Positions 26,665 to 35,165 of a stretch of 64,000 bases of DNA are shown piece by piece. Origin of the DNA: Pseudomonas sp. GGS8. Lineage in GTDB: Bacteria; Pseudomonadota; Gammaproteobacteria; Pseudomonadales; Pseudomonadaceae. The stretch spans positions 6,017,501 through 6,081,500 of the forward strand of contig NZ_JALJWF010000001.1 in NCBI RefSeq assembly GCF_024168645.1. The letters are read 5' to 3'. The notes under the pieces are model-generated. The model did no database searches. It saw only the letters and a program-made list of their open reading frames with translations, and had not been told where the DNA came from. Position 1 is the stretch's first letter. Each line of letters starts with the position of its first letter. A program made the translations under genes and the position numbers.

Positions 26665-28772
26665 AGCAGCGACCTCACTTTTTCGCGAAACTTATCCAGC
26701 ATTGTTTGCTCCCTGGGTGGATTGAGCGCGACGAATCCATTACGGACGCGCGCCCAGAGTTCATCACGGTCACTTCGAGAAAATGCGCAAAGGTAGGTAT
26801 CCAGACTCGCGGCAGCCCATGCCGTATGCCCGGTGGAGATGTTGTCGATGGAGTTGTGCAGATCGACGAACATCGTCGGATAACCGTAGGCAACCAACGC
26901 CTTGTGGGTACGCCGATAACCGCCCCCTACTCCGGACAGCTCCATCGCCAGGTTCAGCCCGAGAATCTCCGGGCAGTAGGTTTGGGGGTATCGCCCGATA
27001 GACAACCAGAACACGGGCAGCTCGAAGTTCTCGTCGTTGAAGCAAGCGGCGTTGGCGTATCCAGGGTCAGCGGTGGCCGGCAACTCGCCATGTACGGCCT
27101 TGAGCAGATGGCGGTAGATGACCGGATGGTTCTGCGCCTCGATTCCATTGCCCAACTCATCGAAAAGCGTTTCGAACAGTCTGCTGCCGTACGCCGTGGA
27201 GGCTACCGCCGGGTGGGCGAACCCGGCCAGCCAGGCCCCGTCGATCATTGTCAGCGGCGCCAGGGACAGGATATCGGCGACCACCTCATCGCGAGACGGC
27301 AGCTCTTCGTCCTGCTCCAGTGCCTGGTTGGAGGCTTCATGCTGGCCCTGCAACCACTGCTGCAGGACACCGGGAGCCCAATGCTCCGGCAACGAGCAAT
27401 GCCCCTTGGTGACGCCAAGGGCGGCCCTGGCCAGCCAGCTCTTTACGTAGTGACCGGCATAGGCTTCCTCTGACGGCGTGAGCTCCATTCGCAACAGGCG
27501 CGGGTAGGCCTGTCGCGGGCTGAATCTGGCGGCCAACGCGCCGGTTTCAGCGACCTCGCGAAAAGTCCCGGCGAGTTTGCCGTCGTCTTTCCATACCTGG
27601 AAAGCCGGGGTCTGCCTGGGCGCATCGGAGTAAGGCAAACTGGAGATCCAGCGGTGAAGAATGGCAATATCGTCGCGACTGAAGATTCGGAACATCTTGC
27701 CCCGCGGCGAAATCAGGCTGGTGAGCAGTGGACTCGATTCCGGCTTGCCCGCCCGCACGTAGGCGCTGGCGGCAAGATGGTCGAGAAACTTCAAAGAGTC
27801 GTCGACCGCGAGCAAGGGCTTCATCGGCACCTTATTCAACTGAGTCTTGTCATGGTATTGGCAAGCATCCAGCCGACGTCGGCTGATCAGGTGGCGCGCC
27901 GCCTCTCTCGGATCGAGCCAGCGCTCAAGTACATCGAGCAGCGCCTTGTTCATCTCCTCGGCCTGCCAGCGCGCCCACAGGTAGCCTTGGCGTACCCCAT
28001 CGTTTCCGGCAGCGCCCATTTGCACGAGAAATTCCCGGACTGCCGTTTCGGCGAGCACGGCAAGATCATCGGTACTACCGGCGGGGTCGCAACGCAGATC
28101 GAGAAATTGGCGGGCGGACGGCTCGTTATGGGCGATGAACTCAAACGAGGGCAACAGCCCGCAATGGCGCAGGTAAAGGTTGACCCCCAAGATCTGGGCC
28201 GTCAGCGACTCCGGGAAATGCCCCAATACGACCAGGGTCGAGGCAAAGTTGAAGGCTCCATCCGAGATCCTCGGGTCGGCCACCGCTCGCAGGAGATCTT
28301 CGCCAGCATCTGCCAGCGCATGCTGACGCAGCAATTCCTGGTAGCGCTGGATACGACTGGCCCCCGGCTGACCGGCACCCACATCCACCGCATGAATACG
28401 CAGCGCTGCCATCGCATGGCGCGCTTCATTATTCCAGCTGCCGCACACCCCATGAATCAGGTGCTGACTGCCGATCAGAAAGGGAGCCGACTCCAACGCC
28501 GCCTTGGCATGCAACGCCTGGGCATCCGCTTCGCTCCCCTCGATTGTCTGTGCCAACCTTCGGAAACCGTCGCGCAACGGCCCAAGCCGCTCGCATGCAA
28601 CACTCGCCAGCCCAGCCAAAGCCGCCGGGCTGGTGAAGTCGATGTCTGCCAAGTCCGTCCCATGCACCGCATCCAGGCAAGTGCGCAGGGTGACCGACGT
28701 GAACATACGCCTGGCCTCTCCCCCGGTCTCTGCCCCGAGGAAGCTGGAAAAGATTTGCCTATTAGTCTTCAT
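26661..28772 (-). CDS. Iron-containing redox enzyme (heme-oxygenase-like diiron oxygenase, HDO), two-lobed
   Basis: 703 aa. The C-terminal half holds an intact HDO core: CPEILGLNLAMELSG (Glu near 602 and 611), then a His/Asp-rich stretch VDLHNSIDNISTGH (about 636-649). The middle of the protein carries a related but degenerate copy (LTAQILGVNLYLRHCG) in which the Glu is replaced by Gln, so the protein looks like a duplicated HDO domain with one catalytic lobe. HDO enzymes use two irons and oxygen to oxidise amino or carbon positions, including N-oxygenation. The ATG at 28772 overlaps the stop of small ORF 1 by one base and has no obvious ribosome site, so it depends on coupling. Confidence 0.85.
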   Translation of the reverse strand: MKTNRQIFSSFLGAETGGEARRMFTSVTLRTCLDAVHGTDLADIDFTSPAALAGLASVACERLGPLRDGFRRLAQTIEGSEADAQALHAKAALESAPFLIGSQHLIHGVCGSWNNEARHAMAALRIHAVDVGAGQPGASRIQRYQELLRQHALADAGEDLLRAVADPRISDGAFNFASTLVVLGHFPESLTAQILGVNLYLRHCGLLPSFEFIAHNEPSARQFLDLRCDPAGSTDDLAVLAETAVREFLVQMGAAGNDGVRQGYLWARWQAEEMNKALLDVLERWLDPREAARHLISRRRLDACQYHDKTQLNKVPMKPLLAVDDSLKFLDHLAASAYVRAGKPESSPLLTSLISPRGKMFRIFSRDDIAILHRWISSLPYSDAPRQTPAFQVWKDDGKLAGTFREVAETGALAARFSPRQAYPRLLRMELTPSEEAYAGHYVKSWLARAALGVTKGHCSLPEHWAPGVLQQWLQGQHEASNQALEQDEELPSRDEVVADILSLAPLTMIDGAWLAGFAHPAVASTAYGSRLFETLFDELGNGIEAQNHPVIYRHLLKAVHGELPATADPGYANAACFNDENFELPVFWLSIGRYPQTYCPEILGLNLAMELSGVGGGYRRTHKALVAYGYPTMFVDLHNSIDNISTGHTAWAAASLDTYLCAFSRSDRDELWARVRNGFVALNPPREQTMLDKFREKVRSLL

Positions 28773-28867
28773 CAGTGCATTGGATATATGGAGGAATTGT
28801 TTTTCTTCTTGGCTTTTTTCTTTTTCTTGAACAAAGAGCCAAGTGCCTTGCGAATTCGCTTTAACAT
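28772..28867 (-). CDS. Small ORF 1: 31-aa lysine-rich peptide
   Basis: A 96-base ORF (ATG at 28867, TGA at 28774-28772). AGGAGG lies 6 bases before the ATG. The N-terminal part is an amphipathic basic helix (MLKRIRKALGSLFK), the middle is almost all lysine, and the end is NNSSIYPMH. Ten of 31 residues are Lys and two are Arg. The stop overlaps the HDO start (TGATG), and the start is 16 bases after the SGNH stop. Its ribosome site is the best in the operon. I do not recognise it. It could be a scaffold or leader for product assembly, a partner for an enzyme, or a regulator of HDO translation. Confidence 0.75.
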   Translation of the reverse strand: MLKRIRKALGSLFKKKKKAKKKNNSSIYPMH

Positions 28868-28883
28868 AGAGCCTCCTAAACTT

Positions 28884-29933
28884 TCACTGCAGGTATCGAT
28901 GAATGGCGCGTGCTACGACATCACTGCCAAGGTCGGTAAAGTGCGCGCGATCAACGTATAACCATTCATCGCCCGGACGTTCTCTAAAATCATCGATCAG
29001 ACTGGCAAATCGAATACCCAAGTCATGACAACTATTGGCCAGACTATCGGCGTAATATTCCGCGACAGCGGGAGTGGATATGTCGCCATATAAATGCTGC
29101 CAAGTACCAAACCGGGAAATCCGATCAAGTTCATCGAACAGCTTCTGCTCTTCGGCACACGGCGTCCTTACCCAAGTCGCCAAGGGCTGGAGAACAAACG
29201 TAAGTTCCGCACCCAAAGAATCCGCGAGTCGTTTCCAGGTCGTCAGACAATTCATGGTGTCTTGTAGAGCGCGTACCAGAGTTTGCGAAATCGGCGGAAC
29301 CTCAGTCGTTTCGGCTGGCCACTTTGGAAGTTTACCAGGCGGCAGTTCTGCACCATTTTCCTCAGCAATTTCATCAAACTTTTCGTAATAGTCACCGCAG
29401 AAGTAGAACGGTGGCAGATCACCTCGAATAAACTCAGGAAGACGCGCCATGACCAGAGTATTGAAGCCGCCCATGATCACGATACGTCGCAACGCAGGCA
29501 GTCGATGGGCATGCAGCATAAACAGCATCAATTCCTGGGTCGCGTTAAAGGTATGCCCAGCAAAATTCAGCCATGGCGTACCGCGAGAATCATGCGCGGA
29601 CAGGCGGCTCGCTACCGAGGCAGCATCACTGGAGGCCCCGTAACCCAAGGCTGACGAGGCCCCGACCAGCAAATTCACTTCTGGCAGCGCGCAGGCCTCC
29701 AGGTTGCCGACACTGACCGGCCGGCCTTGCGCATCATAGGCCAGGCGAAATCCGAGCCGATCGGTATTGATCGCTTCCGAACGGTAATCGGCGGCATTGA
29801 AACCCATCACATAAGGCAGGTACTGGGAACGACTGCGACTGGCAAATTGATCGTAGGTGAGCATCTGAGGTGTCAACTTCACACGTTCCAGACTGGGATC
29901 GTCCAATGCAATGCGTTTGCGTCTTTTAAACAT
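28884..29933 (-). CDS. SGNH/GDSL-hydrolase-like protein, first gene of the operon
   Basis: About 349 aa from the ATG at 29933 (AAGGAG 10 bases upstream; a TTG at 29939 is possible). It shows an SGNH-like layout: nucleophile block VNLLVGASSALGYGAS, where GAS replaces the usual GDS, then IVIMGGFNTL in the block III position, and DRAHFTDLG with the Asp-x-x-His pair near the C-terminus. The N-terminal part (DRLGFRLAYDAQGRPVS) resembles proteins annotated as SGNH or phenazine-inducer-like in pseudomonads. It could hydrolyse or transfer an acyl group on the product. Translation leads closely into small ORF 1 (16-base gap). Confidence 0.7.
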   Translation of the reverse strand: MFKRRKRIALDDPSLERVKLTPQMLTYDQFASRSRSQYLPYVMGFNAADYRSEAINTDRLGFRLAYDAQGRPVSVGNLEACALPEVNLLVGASSALGYGASSDAASVASRLSAHDSRGTPWLNFAGHTFNATQELMLFMLHAHRLPALRRIVIMGGFNTLVMARLPEFIRGDLPPFYFCGDYYEKFDEIAEENGAELPPGKLPKWPAETTEVPPISQTLVRALQDTMNCLTTWKRLADSLGAELTFVLQPLATWVRTPCAEEQKLFDELDRISRFGTWQHLYGDISTPAVAEYYADSLANSCHDLGIRFASLIDDFRERPGDEWLYVDRAHFTDLGSDVVARAIHRYLQ

Positions 29934-30485
29934 GGCCAAGCCACTCCTTATAGCGAGAATCAGAATTCCATTTGATCAGCCAATTTTTTGGGACGAACGG
30001 GCACCCTCGATTATTTAATATCGAAAGTGCGAACCTGCTAATAACGACCCACAGCAAGCCAGGCACCATAAGTTTGGGATATCACTAATCCAAACAGTTA
30101 GATGCATGAAGCTCGAAATTAATTAAAACCGGGTGCGAGCAAAATAATTCACAGCACAATGCGACGAGGTGGGAAATTCAGTGATGGCTTTTGCGAGGTG
30201 CAATTTGAAAGTATTGCAGACTGCAATACGGTGATGTGGATAGCTTCCATGCATTGTATCGTCCCTTTTACTTTTATTCTTTTCGGCCCATCCGAGGGGC
30301 TCATGCGATCGATTCTAGACATTGAATCCCAAATGTCAAATGAAAGTACCTGCATTTTATCCATGAAAAAAAATATTCATGAAAGGCGCGTAAATCAACA
30401 AACCCTATGTATACCCGGTCACACTCCTGACAGAAACTGACAGCGCCTCCTTTATGCTGCGTCCACCTTCTAATGGAGCCGCCCC
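29934..30485. other. AT-rich upstream region of the biosynthetic operon
   Basis: About 550 bases of AT-rich DNA between the first operon gene and the DUF1254 remnant. It holds the 19-bp palindrome at 30211-30229. A short open frame at 30159-30440 has no convincing ribosome site or composition. The operon promoter most likely lies here. Confidence 0.5.
30211..30229. promoter_or_regulatory. Perfect 19-bp palindrome, candidate operator
   Basis: GTATTGCAGACTGCAATAC: nine-base arms fully complementary around a central A. It lies about 280 bases upstream of the SGNH gene and downstream of the TetR gene that points the same way. Symmetry of this kind is usual for TetR-, GntR- or LuxR-type dimers. 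Which protein binds is not known. Confidence 0.5.
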
Positions 30486-30551
30486 ATGAGCGCGGAACCT
30501 GCGGTGATGGTGCAGGCACGCGACCTCTATTTATTCAGTTACCCCATTTAG
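30486..30551 (+). pseudogene. N-terminal remnant of a DUF1254-type protein
   Basis: ATG at 30486 after GGAG; the reading MSAEPAVMVQARDLYLFSYPI then TAG matches the start of DUF1254 proteins (A-x-D-x-Y-x-F-x-Y-P-x-V-L-M-D). After the stop the same frame gives I-M-T-stop-A-R-H, which still lines up with the expected VLMDLTRR, so the gene was cut off by decay. It runs into the 3' end of the TetR gene on the other strand. Confidence 0.5.
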
Positions 30552-30559
30552 ATCATGAC

Positions 30560-31114
30560 TTAGGCCCGCCACGGTGGAAGAGCCCCTTCGAAAAGTGAAA
30601 AGGCTCGATGCAGAAAACTGTTGAAGCGAGCGGCATCACGCCGCAGCCCTGCCTGTTGACCACCAATCAGGCACAGATGGGCCACCTGACCAATCACTTC
30701 TGCTCCGCCTGGCACATGGACCAAGCGGCGGCACGTCCGTATCGCGAAGTCCAGTCGCCTTGTGTCGACACGCTGCTGGAACTCGCCTACCAACGGATCG
30801 TGCAGCGACCAGGCTCGGATGGAAACTTCCCGCCCAGGTTGTTTCTCAGCGGCGATACTCAAGTAGCGTGTCAAGGTTTCGCCCGCGCTACGACCCTGCG
30901 CTGCATAGGCGAGCATGCGCTCCGTGTAGTCTTCTTCCCAAGCGGCCAGCAAGGTGCGGACAAAGTCTTCGCGATTGCGGAAATGGTGATAGAACGATCC
31001 GCGGGTCACATTCAATCGGCGCGATAGACTCTCGGCCGAAACGCCAAGATGCCCAATTTGGTCGAGGGCCTCAAAACCAGCCGCGATCCAATGGTTACGA
31101 GTTAGTTTTCTCAC
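30560..31114 (-). CDS. TetR-family transcriptional regulator
   Basis: 184 aa. The N-terminal HTH reads WIAAGFEALDQIGHLGVSAESLSRRLNVTRGSFYHHFRNREDFVRTLL, followed by a TetR ligand domain. It is transcribed in the same direction as the biosynthetic operon and lies about 600 bases upstream of it, so it could control that operon or, originally, the DUF1254 gene now reduced to a stub. TetR proteins are usually repressors relieved by a small ligand. Confidence 0.9.
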   Translation of the reverse strand: MRKLTRNHWIAAGFEALDQIGHLGVSAESLSRRLNVTRGSFYHHFRNREDFVRTLLAAWEEDYTERMLAYAAQGRSAGETLTRYLSIAAEKQPGREVSIRAWSLHDPLVGEFQQRVDTRRLDFAIRTCRRLVHVPGGAEVIGQVAHLCLIGGQQAGLRRDAARFNSFLHRAFSLFEGALPPWRA

Positions 31115-31465
31115 GAGTTACTTCGCTCCATATTTAGCGCCATACAGACTGTGTAGGGTGCGCAACCGATTCTGGTGAGATGGTTGGTTGAATCCTGGTT
31201 CGGTGTCGACAAGCGCCGTGCGACGCTGCTCCCTGTTCTACCAGCTGGGCAGCAAGAGCTCTATGATGCCTTGATCGGGCTCAGTATCCGACAAGGAGAA
31301 GCTGGCGCCTCAACAACATCCATTTAATTCATGCTGCTCCACTCGGTGTATCCGGAATGGCAGCCGGGCCACTGAGGCGAGTGAATGGTTTGTTGCTGGA
31401 GTCATGAGTTTTCGGCAGCGCTGTATTCAGTGGCAAAAAGCTCAAAAAATCGGGGGTTTTCGCAT
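31115..31465. other. Intergenic region, TetR to DUF2867 gene
   Basis: About 350 bases between divergent genes. I see no clear gene. One in-frame stretch ends at a TAA near 31326 but has no start or ribosome site and matches nothing I recognise. Confidence 0.4.
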
Positions 31466-31987
31466 ATGTCGGGGAGACAATGTTTGGCTACCACATCACC
31501 TGCTCACACTCTGCGTACGCTGTCCGAACTTGATTACTATGACAGCAGGTCGGTTCCGCTCTCTGCTGAAATCACTGTTCTCGACGCTTGGAACATCATG
31601 ACGGCCGAACCGGGACTGCTCATGCGGCTAGCTTTCCGAGCGAGGGATGCCATTTCCTCGTTATTCGGCGTGAAACGGATCGGCGGGTTCTCCGGCGCTA
31701 GGCGGGTGACAGTGCAAGTGGGCGAACAGCTGGATTTGTTTCTGGTGGAACATAGTGCCCCCGACATGCTGGTTCTGACCGCGCGTGATCGACACCTGGA
31801 TGTCATGATTTGTCTTTCGATAACAGATCGTGTGCTCATGATCACAGCATCTGTCGTCACGCATAACGCCTTTGGGCGCATCTATATGCTGCCGGTAGGT
31901 CCAGCGCATAAGCTGATCGTCAATCGTGATCTCAGGCGACTGAAACGAAAGCTAGAAGGAATGGGATCAAATCTTACGAGCAAATAG
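31466..31987 (+). CDS. DUF2867 family protein
   Basis: 173 aa from the ATG at 31466; the upstream extension to 31385 lacks support. Motifs: LRLAFRARDAISSLFGVKRIGGF, then DRHLDVMICLS and VVTHNAFGRIYMLPVGPAHKLIVNRDLRRL, the pattern of DUF2867 (DRHLDF, NxxGRxYxxxxxPxHxxIV). The function is unknown; members are often predicted to belong to a START/SRPBCC-like fold. It stands alone between non-coding flanks. Confidence 0.72.
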   Translation: MSGRQCLATTSPAHTLRTLSELDYYDSRSVPLSAEITVLDAWNIMTAEPGLLMRLAFRARDAISSLFGVKRIGGFSGARRVTVQVGEQLDLFLVEHSAPDMLVLTARDRHLDVMICLSITDRVLMITASVVTHNAFGRIYMLPVGPAHKLIVNRDLRRLKRKLEGMGSNLTSK

Positions 31988-32345
31988 ATACGGCTGGGGG
32001 CGGACAGGTTTCTCAGAGCACGTCTCGAACAAATCTCCAGCCAGCCAAAATCAGGGTGAACAAGCGTTAGGGGTTGCACGGACGGTTTGGCGTTTTGTTT
32101 ACACCTGGCAACTGGAAAGGCCAAAGGAAAACCACTACAGACATAGAATTATCGAGCTATCGTAGGGGTTGAGAAGTGCACCGAGTGTGAGGCGAACGGA
32201 GAGGTCTGGAATGGCACCGACAAGTGAGTCGGGCTGTCCCTGATCGCCAAATGAACGTCCGCGGTTAGTCGGCTAATCGACAGGGCGCCAGACTTCAATC
32301 TCAGGCACACCCTTATGATCGAACAGCAATAGCCAAGGAGGCAGT
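31988..32345. other. Intergenic region before the 275-aa gene
   Basis: 358 bases with no gene that I can support. It contains the AGGAGG ribosome site of the next gene at its right end and presumably that gene's promoter. Confidence 0.4.
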
Positions 32346-33173
32346 ATGCTCGCTCGCTTCTCGACCGAACTCCAGACCCGAGAGGAGCTCAATGCAAAGC
32401 AGGCAGATCCCATGGACTGCGGCATCACCTCCCCGCCAAGGCATGCATTGGGCCCCAAGTTCAACATTGTCTGTCAGCAGAAACCATTCAAAGGCTGGTC
32501 AGCCAATGTGCAAATCCTGCAAAGAGCCTACGAGGGAGACAATGAAGCCTACCATCTGGCGCCGGGCCTTTATGCAACCGGCTTGATGATTTCCGGCGGC
32601 TTCACGTCGAACTACGTCGCAGCGACAGGCAACCGACAGATTTATGTGGAAATCGACGCCATGCGCGCTGTGGATGCGCGCGATGCCGAACAAGAGCACT
32701 GTCGGGATATTCTGCACGCCTACGATATTACGTTGAAAGCCATGCAAGATGCTCTGGATAGAGCAAAGGCCAGCGGCCCCTATGTCGGGGATAAACGCGA
32801 CAAGGTCGTGCGAGCCACGAAGAACGCCATACTCATGGGCCTGCATCCGAAGCTTCAAGAGATCGTCCGCGCCTGTGTAATCGACAATTGGGGCGTGAAG
32901 ATCCCAGAGTTCGAAGCCAAGCTCCGGCAGCTCTACCTGAACACATGCGACCTCACACAACAGCGCGACGCCAATGGCTGGCACACCCTCTCGCCGGACC
33001 TCAACAACAAGTCCGGGAGTCTCTGGTCATGGACAGAATACGCCAGCGAACAACTGATGCCTTCCAACCTGCACGCACTCATGCTGGGAGAGGTCAAGGA
33101 CATCCGAAAACTTCTGCGAGGCCCGAATTTTTCAGTAAACACAACGTCCAGTCAGCAACTGATCACACTCTGA
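32346..33173 (+). CDS. Hypothetical protein, 275 aa
   Basis: A strong AGGAGG ribosome site stands 4 bases before the ATG, so the gene is real. I do not recognise the family. It has no signal peptide or membrane segment and is of mixed composition: a glycine/aromatic part (ATGLMISGGFTSNYVAATGNRQIYVEIDAMRAVDARD) and a helical middle (EHCRDILHAYDITLKAMQDALDRAKASG). It could be a stand-alone effector or phage-type accessory protein; nothing here decides it. No partner gene is adjacent. Confidence 0.65.
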   Translation: MLARFSTELQTREELNAKQADPMDCGITSPPRHALGPKFNIVCQQKPFKGWSANVQILQRAYEGDNEAYHLAPGLYATGLMISGGFTSNYVAATGNRQIYVEIDAMRAVDARDAEQEHCRDILHAYDITLKAMQDALDRAKASGPYVGDKRDKVVRATKNAILMGLHPKLQEIVRACVIDNWGVKIPEFEAKLRQLYLNTCDLTQQRDANGWHTLSPDLNNKSGSLWSWTEYASEQLMPSNLHALMLGEVKDIRKLLRGPNFSVNTTSSQQLITL

Positions 33174-33357
33174 AAACCATTTGCCCCTATGAGGTTTTCC
33201 AGTGTCAGTAAGCGTCTGTTCGACAACCTTGGTTAATTGCCGAGGGCAGTCTGGTGCGGATCTTGGAGGATTGGTGCCCCGTTTGCATTCGACGTAACCC
33301 GTCATTTGCATTTGTTCTGACCACCGATTGCTAAAGCAATCAGGATCCGAAAATAGC

Positions 33358-34257
33358 TCACTCGGTCGACGGGACGGGCGCTTTGCTGCCCAAGCGGATC
33401 AGTTCATTGGAGAAACACAGCCCGACGATGATCAGTGCCGCCCCCGCGTACAGGCTTTCGCGCGGTACTTCATTGAGCGCCACAAACGCCAGCAGCGCGG
33501 CGAACAGCGGCTCGGTCAGCTCCAGCGCCTGCACTTGGGATGGCTTGAGATACTCGATGGCCTTGGTGGTGCAGAAGAAGCCAAGGATTGTCGGCAGCGC
33601 AGCCAGCGCCAGCAGTGCGGCGATCGCCAGCGGCGACAGCTCGCCGATCGCGAAACCATCGGCCGCAGCCGGCATCAGCAGGTACAAGCTGCCAAAGAAC
33701 AGCAATTGCCGGGTGAAGTGCAGCCCCCCCGACACGCCCATCCGCTTCATGGCAACCGAAAAGGCCCCATAGCCGCAGCCGGCCATGGAGGCTAGCGCAG
33801 CACCTTGCAGGGTAAAGCCCTGCTGCAGATCGGCGCCGAAGATCACCGCGATCCCGGCGATAGCCAGTGCGGCGCCCACGGTCGCGTTCGCGGTGATGGC
33901 ATCCTTGAGAACAATGCGCCCCAGAATGATCGAGGAAATTGAGGCACTGGCCATCAGCACCACCACCACACCTGCCGCAGCGTAATGTCGATAGGCGGAC
34001 GTTTCGAAGTGGAACAGCACAAAGATGCCAAGGAACGCGCAGATAGCCGCCTGAGTCCATTTGGTCGTCGACGCCGGGCGCTTGAGCAAAAGCAGCAAGA
34101 TCGAGAGAAGCATGCAACCCAGTACGGTCTTGATGACGGCGACACTGCTGGCGGTAAAGCCATTACTCATGAGCACTTTGCTGAGTACACCGATCGTTGC
34201 GTTCAGTGCCGCGGCGGAGAGTGCAAATATGACGCCTTTGCTGAAAGTAGATTGCAT
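33358..34257 (-). CDS. EamA/DMT-superfamily transporter
   Basis: 299 aa from the ATG at 34257; the frame extends upstream without a better start. Ten predicted membrane spans arranged as two EamA repeats (VIFALSAAALNATIGVLSKVLMSNGFTASSVAVIKTVLG... and ...SMAGCGYGAFSVAMKRMG...LTEPLFAALLAFVALNE). DMT proteins export small metabolites or amino acids. It lies downstream of a TetR gene of the same strand, gap about 170 bases, but its substrate cannot be inferred. Confidence 0.9.
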   Translation of the reverse strand: MQSTFSKGVIFALSAAALNATIGVLSKVLMSNGFTASSVAVIKTVLGCMLLSILLLLLKRPASTTKWTQAAICAFLGIFVLFHFETSAYRHYAAAGVVVVLMASASISSIILGRIVLKDAITANATVGAALAIAGIAVIFGADLQQGFTLQGAALASMAGCGYGAFSVAMKRMGVSGGLHFTRQLLFFGSLYLLMPAAADGFAIGELSPLAIAALLALAALPTILGFFCTTKAIEYLKPSQVQALELTEPLFAALLAFVALNEVPRESLYAGAALIIVGLCFSNELIRLGSKAPVPSTE

Positions 34258-34428
34258 TGATGACGATCCCTGTCGCTGATTTTGTCGTTGGATAGAATGC
34301 CGCACCACATCGACGGCGCGAAGTTCGAGAATACGAAGATCCCGCCACCCCCCGCTTTCATTGCTGCATAAGCCGAGCATCAAAATCCGAAGTTCTACCG
34401 AAATCCGCGCTTTGAATGAGCCACCTCT

Positions 34429-35016
34429 CTACACCGCCTCCACTTCATTGACCGGCAACGAAGCAAACATTTCAGTGCGGCACACCTCAAGGATCTCATC
34501 CGCCAGTGCAGAATCATCCGGGCAGGCACGCGACAAAATAATCGCACCGACAGCACGAGACAACAGGTCGATCATTTTTTTTCTCCCCTCACCCGGAGCG
34601 GCATCCGGCCTAGTCGGATATTTGTCCCCCAGTGTTTGCAAGGTGTGCTCGATCCCTTCGGCAAACGTCGCTTTCAAATCATCCGATTGACGCGCCGCGT
34701 CGCCGCACAGCGCGGCCATGGTGCAACCGCTGCCACGTCCGTCCCGATGTTCCCTCGACACATAGACGTCGATGAAGCCCGGAATATCGAGCGATTCAGC
34801 AACTGCCAGCGATTTGGAAAGGCTGCTGGCCGAGGCTTCGGCCATCAAGTCGGCCTTCGAACCGAAATGCTTGTAGAAACCTCCGTGGGTGAAACCGGCA
34901 GCCGCCATGAGGTCCGACACACCGACGCCGTCGAAGCCGCGCTCACGGAATAGCTCAGAGGCCGTCTCAACGATGTGCTCTCGATTGGCCTGCGCCTGGG
35001 CCTTGGTCACTCTCAC
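34429..35016 (-). CDS. TetR-family regulator, likely repressor of the Old Yellow Enzyme operon
   Basis: 195 aa; GTG at 35016 with GAGG eight bases upstream is preferred over the TTG at 35022. HTH: HIVETASELFRERGFDGVGVSDLMAAAGFTHGGFYKHFGSKADLM. The C-terminal part (RDGRGSGCTMAALCGDAARQ) carries cysteines typical of NemR-like TetR regulators, which sense electrophiles. It is divergent from the flavoenzyme gene at 35166, with 149 bases between, so it probably represses that operon and is released by reactive carbonyls or quinones. This last point is inference. Confidence 0.9.
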   Translation of the reverse strand: MRVTKAQAQANREHIVETASELFRERGFDGVGVSDLMAAAGFTHGGFYKHFGSKADLMAEASASSLSKSLAVAESLDIPGFIDVYVSREHRDGRGSGCTMAALCGDAARQSDDLKATFAEGIEHTLQTLGDKYPTRPDAAPGEGRKKMIDLLSRAVGAIILSRACPDDSALADEILEVCRTEMFASLPVNEVEAV

Positions 35017-35165
35017 GTGCAATACCTCATGTCCACTGGGAAATCATGCGCCCAATGATACATAGATGTTGGTCATAATCAAAATCGTTGACAGTTTAGA
35101 TTTCGATCATCATCCTAATTGCACGCACAACCGATCTCCATCAACGGGCACGGAAGAAATACCAA

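Noticed and set aside
19820..29933. PEARL-type (peptide-aminoacyl tRNA ligase) system using the small ORFs as scaffold peptides
   Set aside because: No LanB-like or PEARL gene is present in the operon, so a scaffold role rests only on size and coupling.
30159..30440. 93-aa plus-strand ORF upstream of the biosynthetic operon
   Set aside because: No ribosome site, no known motif, and it spans the 19-bp palindrome in AT-rich DNA.
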